From Salinibacterium sp. SWN167 (GTDB taxonomy: Bacteria; Actinomycetota; Actinomycetes; Actinomycetales; Microbacteriaceae): a DNA stretch of 64,000 nucleotides. The stretch covers positions 124,001 to 188,000 of the forward strand of contig NZ_JADYWU010000002.1 of assembly GCF_015864665.1 (NCBI RefSeq), given 5' to 3'. The notes under the pieces were generated by a model, which saw nothing but the letters and a program-made list of their open reading frames with translations, searched no databases and was not told where the DNA came from. The position numbers and the translations under genes were made by a program. The stretch's first letter is position 1, and the number at the start of each line of letters is the position of its first letter. Shown here piece after piece: positions 49,459 through 59,066 of the stretch.

Positions 49459-50790
49459 GTGGGATTGCTGCACTCTCCGCTTGATCGCGACATCCGCCGC
49501 CTCGCCGTTCCGGCGCTGGGCGCACTAGTTGCCGAACCGATCTTCCTGCTGACCGATACAGCTCTCGTGGGGCACCTCGGCAGCGCGCAGCTCGGTGGGT
49601 TGAGTGTCGCAAGCGCTGTGCTGCAGACGGCAGTCGGGCTATTGATATTTCTGGCCTATTCCACCACTCCCGCGGTTGCTCGTTGGTTGGGGGTCGGCAA
49701 TAGGGCACGGGCGGTCGCGGCGGGCGTAGATGGCGTGTGGCTGGCGATCGCACTCGGGGTCGTGCTTGTGGCGGTCGGCATCCCCACCACTCCCTGGCTG
49801 ATTAGCCTCTTCAACCCAGATGCCAGTGTCGTGGGTTACGCCACCGAATACCTGTCAATCTCGATCTTGGGCTTGCCAGCGATGCTCATTACTTTTGCGG
49901 CATCTGGTTTACTGCGGGGCCTGCAGGATACGCGCACCCCGCTCGTGGTTGCCGTTGCCGGGTTCGTTTCCAATGCCCTGTTGAATGCACTCTTCATTTA
50001 CGGTTTCGGCTGGGGCGTTGCCGGCTCAGCCATCGGCACGGTCGTCGCAAGTTGGGGCATGGCTGCCGCCTACCTCGTGATGCTTGTCACGCTCGCTCGT
50101 CGGGAGAGCGCCCGGTTGCGACCGCACGTCACCGGGATGCTGTTGGCCGGTCACGCGGGAGCGTGGCTTCTGCTGCGCACCGCATCCTTGCGCGCAGCAA
50201 TGCTCGCGACGATTGCGGTCGCCACGAGTTTCGGGGTGCCTGAGCTGGCGACCGTGCAAATTGCGCTCACGATCTTTGCGACGCTTGCCTTTGTGCTCGA
50301 TGCGCTCGCTATTGCCGGTCAAGCGATGATCGGCAAAGAGCTGGGGGCCAGCGATCTTCCGCGTGCGCGTGCGATCACGCGGCGTCTCATCGAACTGGGA
50401 ATCGGCAGCGGCATCGTCCTTGGAGTAGTGGTGCTTCTGTCGTCACCGTGGATCGGGTTCGCGTTTAGTTCTGACCCAGAAGTGCGCAGTGGCCTGGCGG
50501 CGCTTCTGCCGGTGCTTGCCCTCGGCATCCCGATTGCCGGATTCGTATTTGTGCTCGATGGCGTGCTGATCGGCGCTGGGGATGCGCGCTATCTGGCACT
50601 CAGTGGCCTTATCAACCTCGCCGTGTATGTGCCGTTGCTGTGGTGGGTCGATGTCGCCGACCTCACGTCGGTGTCCGCGATCGTGGCCCTGTGGTGTGCG
50701 TTCGGTCTCGGCTATATCGGTGCCCGTGCTGTCACTCTCGGCCTGCGGGCTCGTGGCGATCGCTGGCTCATTCCTGGGGCGACGCGCTAG
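49459..50790 (+). CDS. MATE-family efflux transporter (DinF-like)
   Basis: 443 aa, about 12 spans in two six-span halves. The N-terminus LDRDIRRLAVPALGALVAEP, then FLLTDTALVGHLGSAQLGGL, and the second half with AIAGQAMIGKELGASDLPRA, fit the DinF branch of the MATE family, which exports drugs using Na+ or H+ gradients. GTG start seven bases after the previous stop, with no own ribosome site, so translation is probably coupled. Convergent with the MacB-like ATPase gene. Confidence 0.9.
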   Translation: MGLLHSPLDRDIRRLAVPALGALVAEPIFLLTDTALVGHLGSAQLGGLSVASAVLQTAVGLLIFLAYSTTPAVARWLGVGNRARAVAAGVDGVWLAIALGVVLVAVGIPTTPWLISLFNPDASVVGYATEYLSISILGLPAMLITFAASGLLRGLQDTRTPLVVAVAGFVSNALLNALFIYGFGWGVAGSAIGTVVASWGMAAAYLVMLVTLARRESARLRPHVTGMLLAGHAGAWLLLRTASLRAAMLATIAVATSFGVPELATVQIALTIFATLAFVLDALAIAGQAMIGKELGASDLPRARAITRRLIELGIGSGIVLGVVVLLSSPWIGFAFSSDPEVRSGLAALLPVLALGIPIAGFVFVLDGVLIGAGDARYLALSGLINLAVYVPLLWWVDVADLTSVSAIVALWCAFGLGYIGARAVTLGLRARGDRWLIPGATR

Positions 50791-50826
50791 CGAACACGCG
50801 CCGCCCGTCCGAGGGATGGGGTGCTT

Positions 50827-51498
50827 CTATTTCTTTTCGGTTACCGAACCGTGCTTCAAGTACAACCGACGCTCGGCACGCTTCGCGACCGCGGAGTCGT
50901 GGGTCACGATGATGAGCGTCAGCCCCTCATCCCGCCACAGTCCTTCGAGAAGCTCCATGATCTCGTCGCGAGTTTGCTCGTCAAGGTTTCCGGTCGGCTC
51001 GTCTGCCAACAGAACCTTGGGTTCCTTCACGAGTGCTCGGGCGATCGCGACACGCTGCTGTTGCCCGCCCGAAAGCTCGGCGGGGTGGTGAGTTAGGCGT
51101 TCGCCCAATCCCACCTTTTCTAGAGCAGCGCGAGCACGAAGGCGACGGTCGGAATTCGACAGTCCGAGAGGCGCGAGCGCAGTCTCCACATTCTCCTGCG
51201 CCGTGAGTGTCGGGATGAGATTGAAGCCCTGAAAGACGAACCCAATAGTGCGGGCGCGAATTTCTGCCAGTCGTGAGTCTGGCATCGCGGAGAGCTCCTC
51301 TCCGCCGAGGGTTACGGTGCCGCTCGTGGGGCGCTCGAGAGCTCCGAGCATTTGTAGCAGGGTCGACTTGCCGCCTCCGGTTGGGCCCTGGATAGCGACC
51401 ATTTGCCCGGTGGGGATGCTCAAGGTCACCTTGTTCAGAGCACTAATCGGGCCGCGTTTCGTTTCGTATTTTTTGGTGAGTTCGCTGAGTTCATACAT
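50827..51498 (-). CDS. MacB/LolD-type ABC transporter ATPase
   Basis: 223 aa. Walker A is VAIQGPTGGGKSTLLQMLGA, with Gly where most family members have Ser (GPTGGGKS). Q-loop in GFVFQGFNLIPTLTAQENVE, signature ELSGGQQQRVAIARAL, Walker B VLLADEPTGNLDEQ, and His switch LIIVTHDSAVAKRA. Such ATPases power mechanotransmission by FtsX-fold permeases; the partner is the next gene. The start follows AAGGAGAC. Probably regulated by the divergent two-component system at 53204-55443. Confidence 0.92.
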   Translation of the reverse strand: MYELSELTKKYETKRGPISALNKVTLSIPTGQMVAIQGPTGGGKSTLLQMLGALERPTSGTVTLGGEELSAMPDSRLAEIRARTIGFVFQGFNLIPTLTAQENVETALAPLGLSNSDRRLRARAALEKVGLGERLTHHPAELSGGQQQRVAIARALVKEPKVLLADEPTGNLDEQTRDEIMELLEGLWRDEGLTLIIVTHDSAVAKRAERRLYLKHGSVTEKK

Positions 51499-51532
51499 TA
51501 AAAGTCTCCTTGAGGTCTATGGGGTTCAGGGG

Positions 51533-53026
51533 TTAGGCGACGCTGCGGAGAGCTTCAGCGGGGCGCAGTCGTGCTGCACGCCATCCGCCGAACGCACCGG
51601 CAATGAGTCCGCCGAGAATGGCGAGAGCAACGGCGATGCCGATGATGCCGAAGGTCACGGGAATCTGTAGAGCGATGTCGGTTGTCGCCGCGGCGGTGGT
51701 TGCAGCGTCACCAAAGCGGTTGCCTCCGCCTCCGCCACCCGCGCCAGCACCTTGGCCCGTGGTCGCGGTCGCGGTAGCGCTCGCGCTGAGCACCGGAGCA
51801 GCGATATTAATGGCGAGGATGCCGAGGAGTCCGATCGCAACACCGATCACTCCACCGATGGCACCTTGCACAAGCGACTCGCCAGCGACCTGACGTACGA
51901 CAGCGCCGTTACTCCAACCGATGGCCTTCAGCGTTCCGAACTCGCGGGTGCGGCGAGCAACACCAGAGGTGGTGAGCAGTACCGAGATGAGGAACGCGGC
52001 AGCCAAGACGATGATCGAGAGCCACGTTCCGAGCTTTCCGACGAGGTCAGACGCGGTAGAGAGCGAGCCGGAAACGCTCGAGGCGAGATCTTCCTGGGTC
52101 TTCACCGAAGCATCCGGCAGTTCCGTTTGCAGTGCTGTTTGAACGGCGGCGATGTCAGTGGAGCTTGCGGCCTGAACGTACACGGTCGAAATCTGGTTCT
52201 CCAAGTCGGCAACGCGCTGGGCGGTGTCGAGCGGAATGTAGGTGTTGGATGCCGTAGTCGCGTCAGCGGAGGTCGATGTGACGGTTCCGATTACTTCGAA
52301 TTCTTCGCCACCGATCTCCAGGCTGTCGCCGACGGTGAGTGAGCTCGTGGTGGCGTAGCTCGTGTCGAGAATCACGACGTTGGCGTCGCTGTCGCTCGAC
52401 TCGAAGGCGCGGCCGTCTACGAGCTCGACGGAGGTGAGTGGGCCGACGCTTTCGCCCGCTACATCGATTCCGGTCACGGTGAAGGTGTCGACGTTGAAGG
52501 CGCTTCCGCCAGCTCCATCGGGACCGCCGCGGCCACCCTGTTGGGTTCCTTCGCCGGGTGCGGTTTCGCCGGTGTCCGTTGTGGTGGGCGCAGCAACTTC
52601 ACCGCTGAAACTCACGTTGGAGAGCGCCAGGGTGGCGGTGGCTGCGGCAACGGAGTCGAGGCTGAGGGCTGTGGTGAGAGCATCCGCGTCGAAAGTGGAG
52701 CTGCCAATGCCGCTGGTGAGGCTGGACTGGCTGAGCGCCGTCGTGCCATTGGCGGTATCGCCGTCTTCGGCTCCGAACTCAAAGCGTGGACCTTCTTGCG
52801 GCGCACCCTCTTCGCCCCCGCCGGGCTGAATGGGTTCTTGTGTAACGGTGATGTCGGTGCCGACGCCGTATACCGAGGCGAGCACGGTCGCTTGGGCGTC
52901 GCGCACTCCTGCTGCGACGCCGTTAACAATCATGACGAGCGCAATCGCCAATGCCATTCCAGCGGCGATGATTGCTGTTTGTTTGCGTCGATTGCTGAGC
53001 TCTCGATACAGATACGTTCCGAACAT
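51533..53026 (-). CDS. FtsX/MacB-type ABC permease
   Basis: 497 aa. First span at residues 15-38 (TAIIAAGMALAIALVMIVNG), then a large extracellular domain (about 40-330) rich in Thr, Ser and Asp, with a Gly/Pro/Gln-rich insert. Three C-terminal spans follow, with FtsX motifs LLTTSGVARRTREFGTLKAI and GGLIAGAFGGWRAARLRPAE, the latter at the end. A Gly-rich loop GQGAGAGGGGGGNRFGDAAT lies between the last spans. First gene of the unit with the ATPase. MacB systems export peptides, lipoproteins or antibiotics. Confidence 0.9.
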   Translation of the reverse strand: MFGTYLYRELSNRRKQTAIIAAGMALAIALVMIVNGVAAGVRDAQATVLASVYGVGTDITVTQEPIQPGGGEEGAPQEGPRFEFGAEDGDTANGTTALSQSSLTSGIGSSTFDADALTTALSLDSVAAATATLALSNVSFSGEVAAPTTTDTGETAPGEGTQQGGRGGPDGAGGSAFNVDTFTVTGIDVAGESVGPLTSVELVDGRAFESSDSDANVVILDTSYATTSSLTVGDSLEIGGEEFEVIGTVTSTSADATTASNTYIPLDTAQRVADLENQISTVYVQAASSTDIAAVQTALQTELPDASVKTQEDLASSVSGSLSTASDLVGKLGTWLSIIVLAAAFLISVLLTTSGVARRTREFGTLKAIGWSNGAVVRQVAGESLVQGAIGGVIGVAIGLLGILAINIAAPVLSASATATATTGQGAGAGGGGGGNRFGDAATTAAATTDIALQIPVTFGIIGIAVALAILGGLIAGAFGGWRAARLRPAEALRSVA

Positions 53027-53203
53027 GGGTCTCCTCAGGTGATGCGCGGTGATGCAGGTGGTCGAGGTAACGATAGGAACGGTGTCTATCAGCGCACTAT
53101 GGCGATCCTGTGAATCCTCCTAGAGACTCCAATATTCTTGAAAAGCAGTAAGCCGAGCATCCGCCTTCAGAAAATTCATAGGAAACTCCGAATAACTAGA
53201 CCC

Positions 53204-53956
53204 ATGACCCAGTCACACCACCTCCCCGCGGTTCAGGCGCAACCGCGACTTAGCCGCGCCGATGGAACCGCTATTCGTGCGGTCGTGGTCGATGATGAGG
53301 ATTCGCTCACCGACCTTCTCTCCATGGCTCTGCGCTACGAAGGGTGGGATGTGCGGCTCGCGTCCGACGGCCCCTCGGCTCTCTCGACCATCCGCGAGTT
53401 TAAGCCAGACATCGTCGTGCTCGACATCATGTTGCCGGGGCTCGACGGGCTATCAGTGCTGTCGCGATTGCGGGCGGATGGCATCCAAACCCCCATTCTT
53501 TTCTTGACCGCCAAAGACTCCGTAGACGACCGGATCGCGGGCCTCACCGTGGGCGGCGACGACTACGTCACGAAGCCTTTCAGTTTGGAAGAGCTGGTGG
53601 CGCGACTGCGGGCGCTGTTGCGTCGTTCAGCGCTCGCCATCGCGGGGGAGTCGAACCCGATCATCGAGGTCGGCGACCTCATGCTCGACGAGAGCACCTA
53701 CGAAGTGAGCCGTGCCGGTACTCCTGTTGAGCTCACCGCTACCGAGTTTGAACTCCTGCGGTACCTCATGCGTAACCCGCGCCGTGTACTCAGCCGCGCC
53801 CAAATTCTTGACCGCGTCTGGAGCTACGACTTCGGCGGCAAGGCCAGTGTTGTAGAGATTTACATCTCCTACCTGCGTAAAAAGGTGGATGTTCTTGGCC
53901 CGCCCATGATCCAAACCGTGCGCGGTGTGGGTTACATGTTGCGAGCGCCCGAATGA
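53204..53956 (+). CDS. OmpR/PhoB-type response regulator
   Basis: 250 aa from ATG at 53204. Receiver domain: VVVDDEDSLTDLLSMALRYE, phospho-acceptor Asp74 in IVVLDIMLPGLDGL, and Lys in YVTKPFSLEELVARL. The C-terminal winged helix is LTATEFELLRYLMRNPRRVL, with SYDFGGKASVVEIYISYLRK. An in-frame start at 53138 adds residues in the promoter zone and is not used. No ribosome site precedes the ATG, and TAACTA lies near -10 of it, so a leaderless start is possible. Overlaps the kinase gene by four bases. Confidence 0.93.
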   Translation: MTQSHHLPAVQAQPRLSRADGTAIRAVVVDDEDSLTDLLSMALRYEGWDVRLASDGPSALSTIREFKPDIVVLDIMLPGLDGLSVLSRLRADGIQTPILFLTAKDSVDDRIAGLTVGGDDYVTKPFSLEELVARLRALLRRSALAIAGESNPIIEVGDLMLDESTYEVSRAGTPVELTATEFELLRYLMRNPRRVLSRAQILDRVWSYDFGGKASVVEIYISYLRKKVDVLGPPMIQTVRGVGYMLRAPE

Positions 53957-55443
53957 TTCGCCCGCGCGAAGTGAAAGCGCCCCGCACCGGGCGGCCTCCC
54001 CTGAGCCTGCGCAAACGACTCGTTCTGGGCAGCGCTGCGCTCATTGCGCTCGCCGCAATTCTTATCGGTGTCGTGAGCGTGCTCTCGTTGCAGGGCTTTC
54101 TCGTTGGTCGCCTCGATGACCAGCTCTTGTCGGCATCGAGTCGCTCACAAGGCGCCCTCGAAGGCAGCCAATTCGACAATGGCCAGCGCCCGCCCGCCCG
54201 CGACTTCTTGGCCCTTCCTGGCCAGAGTGCAGGAACTATTGCCGGGCTGGCGACCAGTTCGGGGGAGATAATCGCGGGAGTTCTGGGCGTTACGGGTGGC
54301 GCATCGTCGCTCACCAGTGAACAGCTCGACACCCTTGCCAGCCTCGAACAGATCAACGAACCCATCACCGTCTCTCTGGGCGGCGACCTCGGTGACTACC
54401 GAATGATCATGTCGAGCGATCCCGTGACGGGCGACTCTCTCATCGTGGGCCTGCCGCTCTCGGATGTTCAAGCGACTGTTCTCCAACTGACGATTCTCGT
54501 CGTGGGAATTGGCGTGCTCGCGATCGCTGTAGCGGCTATCGCCGGAGCGATCGCCGTCCGCTTCGCCCTACGACCCCTTGAGCGCGTGGCGAGCACCGCA
54601 ACACGGGTGTCTGAGCTCCAACTCGACCGGGGAGCCGTGGCGCTCGCCGAGAGAGTCTCGCTCGATGACGCCGACCCGCGCACGGAGGTCGGCCAGATGG
54701 GCTCGGCCCTCAACCGTTTGCTCGAGCACGTGGCATCCGCTCTCACCGCTCGTCAAGCAAGTGAAGACAAAGTGCGCTCCTTCGTTGCCGATGCCAGCCA
54801 TGAACTGCGCACGCCCCTCGCGTCGATCCGTGGTTATGCCGAACTGACGAGGCGCGGCGGCCATGAAATTCCTACCGACGTCGCGCACGCTATTGGGCGC
54901 ATTGAGGCTGAATCCGTGCGGATGACGGGGCTGGTTGAGAGCCTTCTTCTTCTGGCGCGACTCGACGAGTCAGCTCCGGTCGAACACCGTGCTGTAGATG
55001 TCTCCCAGCTCCTCATTGAGGCCGTGGGGGATGCTGCCGTCGCCGGCCCCGACCATGAGTGGGAGTTGCAGCTTCCGGATGACGCGGTCGTCGTCAACGG
55101 CGATAGCGCCCGACTTCACCAGGTTGTCGCCAACCTTCTCGCCAATGCACGAATCCACACTCCGGCAGGCACGAGCGTAATCGCGAGCCTCTCTACGGAG
55201 GGCGATCGCGCCATCATCGAGGTTCGTGACACGGGCCCCGGTATTGCGGATGAGTTGCAAGCGAAGGTCTTTGAGCGTTTTGTGCGAGGCGATAGTTCTC
55301 GCTCGCGCGCTGCCGGCAGCACAGGGCTCGGTCTGGCCATTGTCGCGGCAGTTGTCGAGTCGCTGGGGGGAACGAGTTCCGTCTCAAGCGAGCCGGGTAA
55401 CACCGTGTTCCGCGTCGAGCTTCCGATAGCAGCGACAACCTAA
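53953..55443 (+). CDS. Sensor histidine kinase (HisKA type)
   Basis: 496 aa. First span at about 25-48, an extracellular sensor region (about 55-170), second span at about 172-200, HAMP linker to about 265, His283 in VADASHELRTPLASIRGYAE, N box HQVVANLLANARIHTPAG, and G boxes DTGPGIADELQ and STGLGLAIVAAVVESLGG. Two-span kinase with a large external domain, as expected for sensing an extracellular compound. Partner of the OmpR-type regulator; by location it probably controls the divergent MacB-type transporter. Confidence 0.94.
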   Translation: MIRPREVKAPRTGRPPLSLRKRLVLGSAALIALAAILIGVVSVLSLQGFLVGRLDDQLLSASSRSQGALEGSQFDNGQRPPARDFLALPGQSAGTIAGLATSSGEIIAGVLGVTGGASSLTSEQLDTLASLEQINEPITVSLGGDLGDYRMIMSSDPVTGDSLIVGLPLSDVQATVLQLTILVVGIGVLAIAVAAIAGAIAVRFALRPLERVASTATRVSELQLDRGAVALAERVSLDDADPRTEVGQMGSALNRLLEHVASALTARQASEDKVRSFVADASHELRTPLASIRGYAELTRRGGHEIPTDVAHAIGRIEAESVRMTGLVESLLLLARLDESAPVEHRAVDVSQLLIEAVGDAAVAGPDHEWELQLPDDAVVVNGDSARLHQVVANLLANARIHTPAGTSVIASLSTEGDRAIIEVRDTGPGIADELQAKVFERFVRGDSSRSRAAGSTGLGLAIVAAVVESLGGTSSVSSEPGNTVFRVELPIAATT

Positions 55444-55486
55444 TTGGATGCAGCGGGGGCTGTCGCAGGAGCGCCCGGCAGCCGAG

Positions 55487-55515
55487 TTGCAGCCAGGCCC
55501 TCAATCACGTACTCT
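55487..55515 (+). promoter_or_regulatory. Probable promoter of the rplJL transcript
   Basis: TTGCAG (55487-55492) and TACTCT (55510-55515) are separated by 17 bases. The expected transcript start near 55522 lies right at the start of the L10 leader. Match to the consensus is moderate. Confidence 0.55.
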
Positions 55516-55521
55516 TACGGA

Positions 55522-55680
55522 AGCCAAAGACCGCAGGTCGTTAGCGTGCATGAAAATGTATGCGATCGAAGTTCGTGAAAACGAAGGCCAGCGCAGGTGT
55601 ATGAAGTAGTTTTTCGATCAACTCTGGTCGCAACTCAGCTCCGTGCCTCTGCGTTAGTGCAGAAGGGCCGGAGCTTTTTC
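55522..55680 (+). ncRNA. L10 leader (autoregulatory 5' leader of rplJL) with attenuator-type hairpin
   Basis: The leader upstream of rplJ contains AAAGACCGCAGGTCGTTAGC and GGCCAGCGCAGGTGTATGAA, matching the form of ribosomal L10 leaders, where L10(L12)4 binds and represses its own mRNA. It ends in a terminator-like hairpin: AGCTCCG (55637-55643) with CGGAGCT (55669-55675) followed by TTTTT. This hairpin could switch between readthrough and stop. A 19-codon frame from 55550 lies inside and is probably chance. Confidence 0.72.
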
Positions 55681-55755
55681 GTTTAAGAGCCCCGAACTCC
55701 TCCGATATTTTTATGCGGCTCTGAGGCAGACACACATCAACCAGTAGGGAGCACC

Positions 55756-56271
55756 ATGGCGAACAAGGAAGCATCGGTCGCCGAGCTTACGGATCTTTTC
55801 CGCAACTCGACCGCCGTTCTGCTAACCGAGTATCGCGGACTCACTGTTGCCCAGCTCAAGACGCTGCGCAAGTCAATCAGTGAGCACGCAACATACGCCG
55901 TGGTGAAGAACACGCTGACAAAGATTGCAGCTAACGCAGCAGGCATTTCGTCGTTCGACGAAGAGCTCGTTGGTCCGTCTGCAATCGCATTCGTACACGG
56001 AGACCCTGTCGCCGTTGCGAAGGCTATGCGTGACTTTGCCAAGGCAAACCCTCTTCTCGTGGTGAAGGGTGGTTACTTTGACGGTAACGCGCTCACCGCT
56101 GAAGAGGTCACCAAGCTGGCCGCACTGGAAAGTCGGGAGGTGCTCCTTGCGAAGTTTGCTGGAGCAGCCAAGGCTTCACTGTTCGGCGCCGCGTATCTGT
56201 TCAACGCACCGCTCGCTCAGGCCGTTCGCACGGTCGACGCGCTGCGCGAGAAGCAGGATTCCGCGCAGTAA
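55756..56271 (+). CDS. rplJ: 50S ribosomal protein L10
   Basis: 171 aa. Typical features are [20 protein letters not shown], then [40 protein letters not shown], and a C-terminal helix that binds L7/L12 dimers ([18 protein letters not shown]). The ATG follows AGGGAGCACC. Preceded by the L10 leader, followed by rplL after 39 bases. Confidence 0.98.
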   Translation: MANKEASVAELTDLFRNSTAVLLTEYRGLTVAQLKTLRKSISEHATYAVVKNTLTKIAANAAGISSFDEELVGPSAIAFVHGDPVAVAKAMRDFAKANPLLVVKGGYFDGNALTAEEVTKLAALESREVLLAKFAGAAKASLFGAAYLFNAPLAQAVRTVDALREKQDSAQ

Positions 56272-56310
56272 CGCGCGGGTTAATTAGCTTAAGAAATATA
56301 GGAGAAAATC

Positions 56311-56688
56311 ATGGCGAAAATGTCAAGCGACGACCTCATCGAGGCCTTCAAGGAACTGACCCTCATCGAGCTCAGCGACTTCGTTAAGAAGTTCGAAGAG
56401 GTCTTCGAAGTTACCGCTGCTGCTCCGGTTGCTGCTGCTGCTGCACCTGCTGCTGCTGCTGAAGAGGTTGAAGAGAAGGATTCCTTCGACGTCATCCTCG
56501 AAGCTGCTGGCGAGAAGAAGATCCAGGTTATCAAGGAGGTGCGCGCACTCACGAGCCTCGGTCTCGGAGAGGCGAAGGCAGTCGTTGACGGCGCTCCCAA
56601 GGCTGTACTCGAGGGTGCAAACAAAGAGACCGCTGAGAAGGCAAAGGCTGCTCTTGAAGCAGCCGGCGCAACCGTAACCCTTAAGTAG
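56311..56688 (+). CDS. rplL: 50S ribosomal protein L7/L12
   Basis: 125 aa. N-terminal dimer helix [20 protein letters not shown], Ala-rich hinge ([20 protein letters not shown]), and C-terminal domain [20 protein letters not shown] followed by [10 protein letters not shown]. Present in several copies on the stalk, where it recruits translation GTPases. Start after TAGGAGAAAATC. Terminator follows. Confidence 0.98.
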   Translation: MAKMSSDDLIEAFKELTLIELSDFVKKFEEVFEVTAAAPVAAAAAPAAAAEEVEEKDSFDVILEAAGEKKIQVIKEVRALTSLGLGEAKAVVDGAPKAVLEGANKETAEKAKAALEAAGATVTLK

Positions 56689-56733
56689 TCGAGTCCTTTA
56701 ACTAGGTTCGAGTCTCGTTAGAGACTTACTTGC

Positions 56734-56769
56734 CAGAAAGGCGTCACCCTTCGGGGTGGCGCCTTTCTG
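56734..56769 (+). terminator. Terminator after rplL
   Basis: AGAAAGGCG and CGCCTTTCT pair with an inner CACCC/GGGTG stem and the stable TTCG tetraloop. It lies about 45 bases after the rplL stop. The T-run is short, but the stem is strong and the loop type is common in terminators. Confidence 0.88.
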
Positions 56770-57191
56770 CGTTAATCACCGTGCGCAGCTGGTGCGCGGA
56801 TGCACAGGGAGACTGCCTCACGCTTGTGTGCGGTGGTGGCGGTCGCAGGGAAAGTGCTCTGGGAGCGCTCACGGGCGGCCTGAGGTGCGATAGGAGCGTC
56901 TGGCGTACGCGTTTTGCTGGGACGCTCAAACGCCCGCGTGCAGAGCCCGCTGTGCAAACCTGGGAAGTGGCTCGGGGGAGAACACGGTGAGAGAGGGGGT
57001 GGGGCGCCTGGTAACCAGCCGAGCGCCCCACCAACGTGCCGAATCCGTTGACACCAGGGATCAGGTTCCGGAGGCGGATGTTTCGGCACGAGACCGCTAG
57101 GCGCGTAAAGAATACGGGGCTAGCGGAAGTGGTCTCACTAATGTATCGAGGTGAAACTGAGGCAGCAACAGCAGTGAGGGTGAATAGAGGG
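56770..57191. other. 422-bp gap between rplL and the LuxR gene
   Basis: I see no credible gene. Frames of about 90-105 codons exist on both strands, but they lack ribosome sites and read as shadow-like Arg/Ser/Pro text. The gap holds a small GCGCA-GCTGG-TGCGC hairpin near 56784 and the strong hairpin at 56998-57032. Confidence 0.65.
56998..57032. terminator. Strong 10-bp hairpin downstream of the LuxR gene
   Basis: GGTGGGGCGC (56998-57007) and GCGCCCCACC (57023-57032) pair perfectly. The 15-base loop itself contains CTGGT-A-ACCAG, a second stem. It lies about 160 bp past the LuxR stop on the minus strand and would end either that transcript or readthrough from rplL. No T-run on either side. 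Confidence 0.6.
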
Positions 57192-58790
57192 TTAGTCGCG
57201 GGTGATATCCACTTGAAGACCGAGCTCGCGAGATTTGTGAATCGCTTCGACCCTCGATGTCACCCCCAGCTTTCGGTAAATACTCTTGAGGTGCGATTTC
57301 ACCGTATTCACCGAAATGAACAGTGTTTCCGCGATTTCTGATGAGCTACTCCCGCGTACAAGCTCGCGGGCGATCGAGCGCTCTCGGTCGCTGAGGGCGA
57401 GCGAGTCGCGTGGCGCAAGAACGACGGTGAGGCCGTCGAGTCGTTTGATGAGAGCGCCGACTTCAAGAGGTTGGCTTCGTGTCGACGCACGAGTGAGCAT
57501 CGCTTGAACCACTTCGCTCGGAATCAGGCGGAATGGGCTGTGCATGCGGTTGCGGGCAGCCAAGCGCAGTGCGCGGTCGAAAGCGACATCCGATTGTTCT
57601 TCGCCGCCGAGCGAAAGGTTCGCCGCAGCCTTGACGAGGAACACATCCGCGAGAGTGCGACTTGAGTGATTATCTCCCATGGACTCGCATTCGCGAAGGG
57701 CATCCAGCGCACCTCGAGCGTCGCCGGTAACGAAGCGAAGGTGAGCCACAAGCCGGCTCGGGCACACAGTGTGGTGCTGGGTGGGGGAGAGCGTCGCAAG
57801 CACGTCCCACGCAGCTCCGCTATCGCCGAGTTGCAGAAAAGCGGCAGCGCGGAGTCCGCGGATCTCGGCGTCTACGAAGCCGACGGGTTGCCACTCATCC
57901 AGGGCAAAGAGCGCTGAACGAAGTTTTTCGAGACCCTCGTGGGCATTCCCAACGAAGAGTTCCGTAAAAGCTTGCGCGTAGAGTCCGAGAGCTTCCCAAT
58001 CACTCTCGCGGATGGCTTCCTGCACTCTGCTCACGAGCGGACCAACCGTGTCTGTGCCGCGTTGCATGACCCCGATCAGTAGCTCGGTAATCAGAGCGGG
58101 CGCGTTGAATCTGCTGTCGCGCAACGCAGGGCTTGCGCCCGTTGATTCGGCTCTAGCGACGTAGCTGAGGGCATGCTCAAAGTCGCCCATGAGGAACTGG
58201 ATGAGGGCGAGACATCCGAAGACTTCAAGCTGGTTAGCGACACTCAAGTTTGTTTCGGCTAGCGACCCGGCCAACCGGAAGTCTGCCTTGGCGCGGTCAA
58301 AGTCGCCGCCATGAAGAGCTATCACACCCCGTTGGAGCGCGATTTCTGCGGTGAGCGGAACGCGTCGAGCGAGCGGGATGACATCGCGGCTATCTGCGAT
58401 CGCGCTCGCGCTCGTGATCGCGGCCAGGGCGTCATTCAGACGGCCAAGAGATCGCAGGGCTGCCGCATAGCGCACGTAGAGGGTGGCGCGCACGTAGGCG
58501 GGAGTCTCAGGGGCAAGCAGGGCGAAGGCGGCCTCGTAGTAGGGGAGTGCCGTGGTGCGGCTCGCAGTGTCTGCGGAGCGGAAACTAGACGCGTAGCACG
58601 TGATTAGCCAGGGATCACTGTGCCACAACTCGTCGGGGGTGAAATCGAGCATGGTGCGTAGCGATGCACCCGCAGTGCTGACCACCTGCGGCCAAGCTTC
58701 GCGCAATTCGTGAAGTGCGAGTGTGAAGTCACCGGTGGAGCGGGCAGCATCAAAAGCGCGTTCGAGCGCGCTCACGTCTGCTGTCGCCAT
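57192..58790 (-). CDS. Large LuxR-family regulator with TPR-like helical N-terminus
   Basis: 532 aa. About residues 1-450 are helical repeat-like segments (YEAAFALLAPETPAYVRATL, LVAHLRFVTGDARGALDALR) similar to the helical part of MalT/LAL regulators, but without the N-terminal P-loop ATPase. The C-terminus is a LuxR helix-turn-helix, LSDRERSIARELVRGSSSSE then IAETLFISVNTVKSHLKSIY. The ATG at 58790 lies 276 bp from a divergent sortase-anchored surface protein. It probably controls that gene; ligand unknown. Confidence 0.85.
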   Translation of the reverse strand: MATADVSALERAFDAARSTGDFTLALHELREAWPQVVSTAGASLRTMLDFTPDELWHSDPWLITCYASSFRSADTASRTTALPYYEAAFALLAPETPAYVRATLYVRYAAALRSLGRLNDALAAITSASAIADSRDVIPLARRVPLTAEIALQRGVIALHGGDFDRAKADFRLAGSLAETNLSVANQLEVFGCLALIQFLMGDFEHALSYVARAESTGASPALRDSRFNAPALITELLIGVMQRGTDTVGPLVSRVQEAIRESDWEALGLYAQAFTELFVGNAHEGLEKLRSALFALDEWQPVGFVDAEIRGLRAAAFLQLGDSGAAWDVLATLSPTQHHTVCPSRLVAHLRFVTGDARGALDALRECESMGDNHSSRTLADVFLVKAAANLSLGGEEQSDVAFDRALRLAARNRMHSPFRLIPSEVVQAMLTRASTRSQPLEVGALIKRLDGLTVVLAPRDSLALSDRERSIARELVRGSSSSEIAETLFISVNTVKSHLKSIYRKLGVTSRVEAIHKSRELGLQVDITRD

Positions 58791-59066
58791 TGCTGTGTTC
58801 CCCCCTTCGAGACCACAGTCTCGATGAGTTCGAATGATCTCGCCTGGTCGGGTGGGTGACGCGAGAGTCTACAGACTACTCCTTCTGCGCGTCGCGCTTG
58901 CATTCATTCTCGATGACCCCCCATAATAGGCACGTCGCATTCTTGACCCCCGAACGTGTGACATATCCCGATAGAGCTACCCGGAATCCCCCGCCGGGCT
59001 AACGCGCCCCCCGCGCATTGGTTCGAATAGTTCCAGGTCGCTCGTTACCCGAGAGCGAAACCCGAA

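Noticed and set aside
55550-55609. 19-codon peptide in the L10 leader
   Set aside because: It falls in the expected structured part of the L10 leader and has no ribosome site, so chance is more likely than a leader peptide.
57036-57341. Plus-strand frame of about 100 codons before the LuxR gene end
   Set aside because: It overlaps the 3' end of the LuxR gene, lacks a ribosome site and has no recognisable features.
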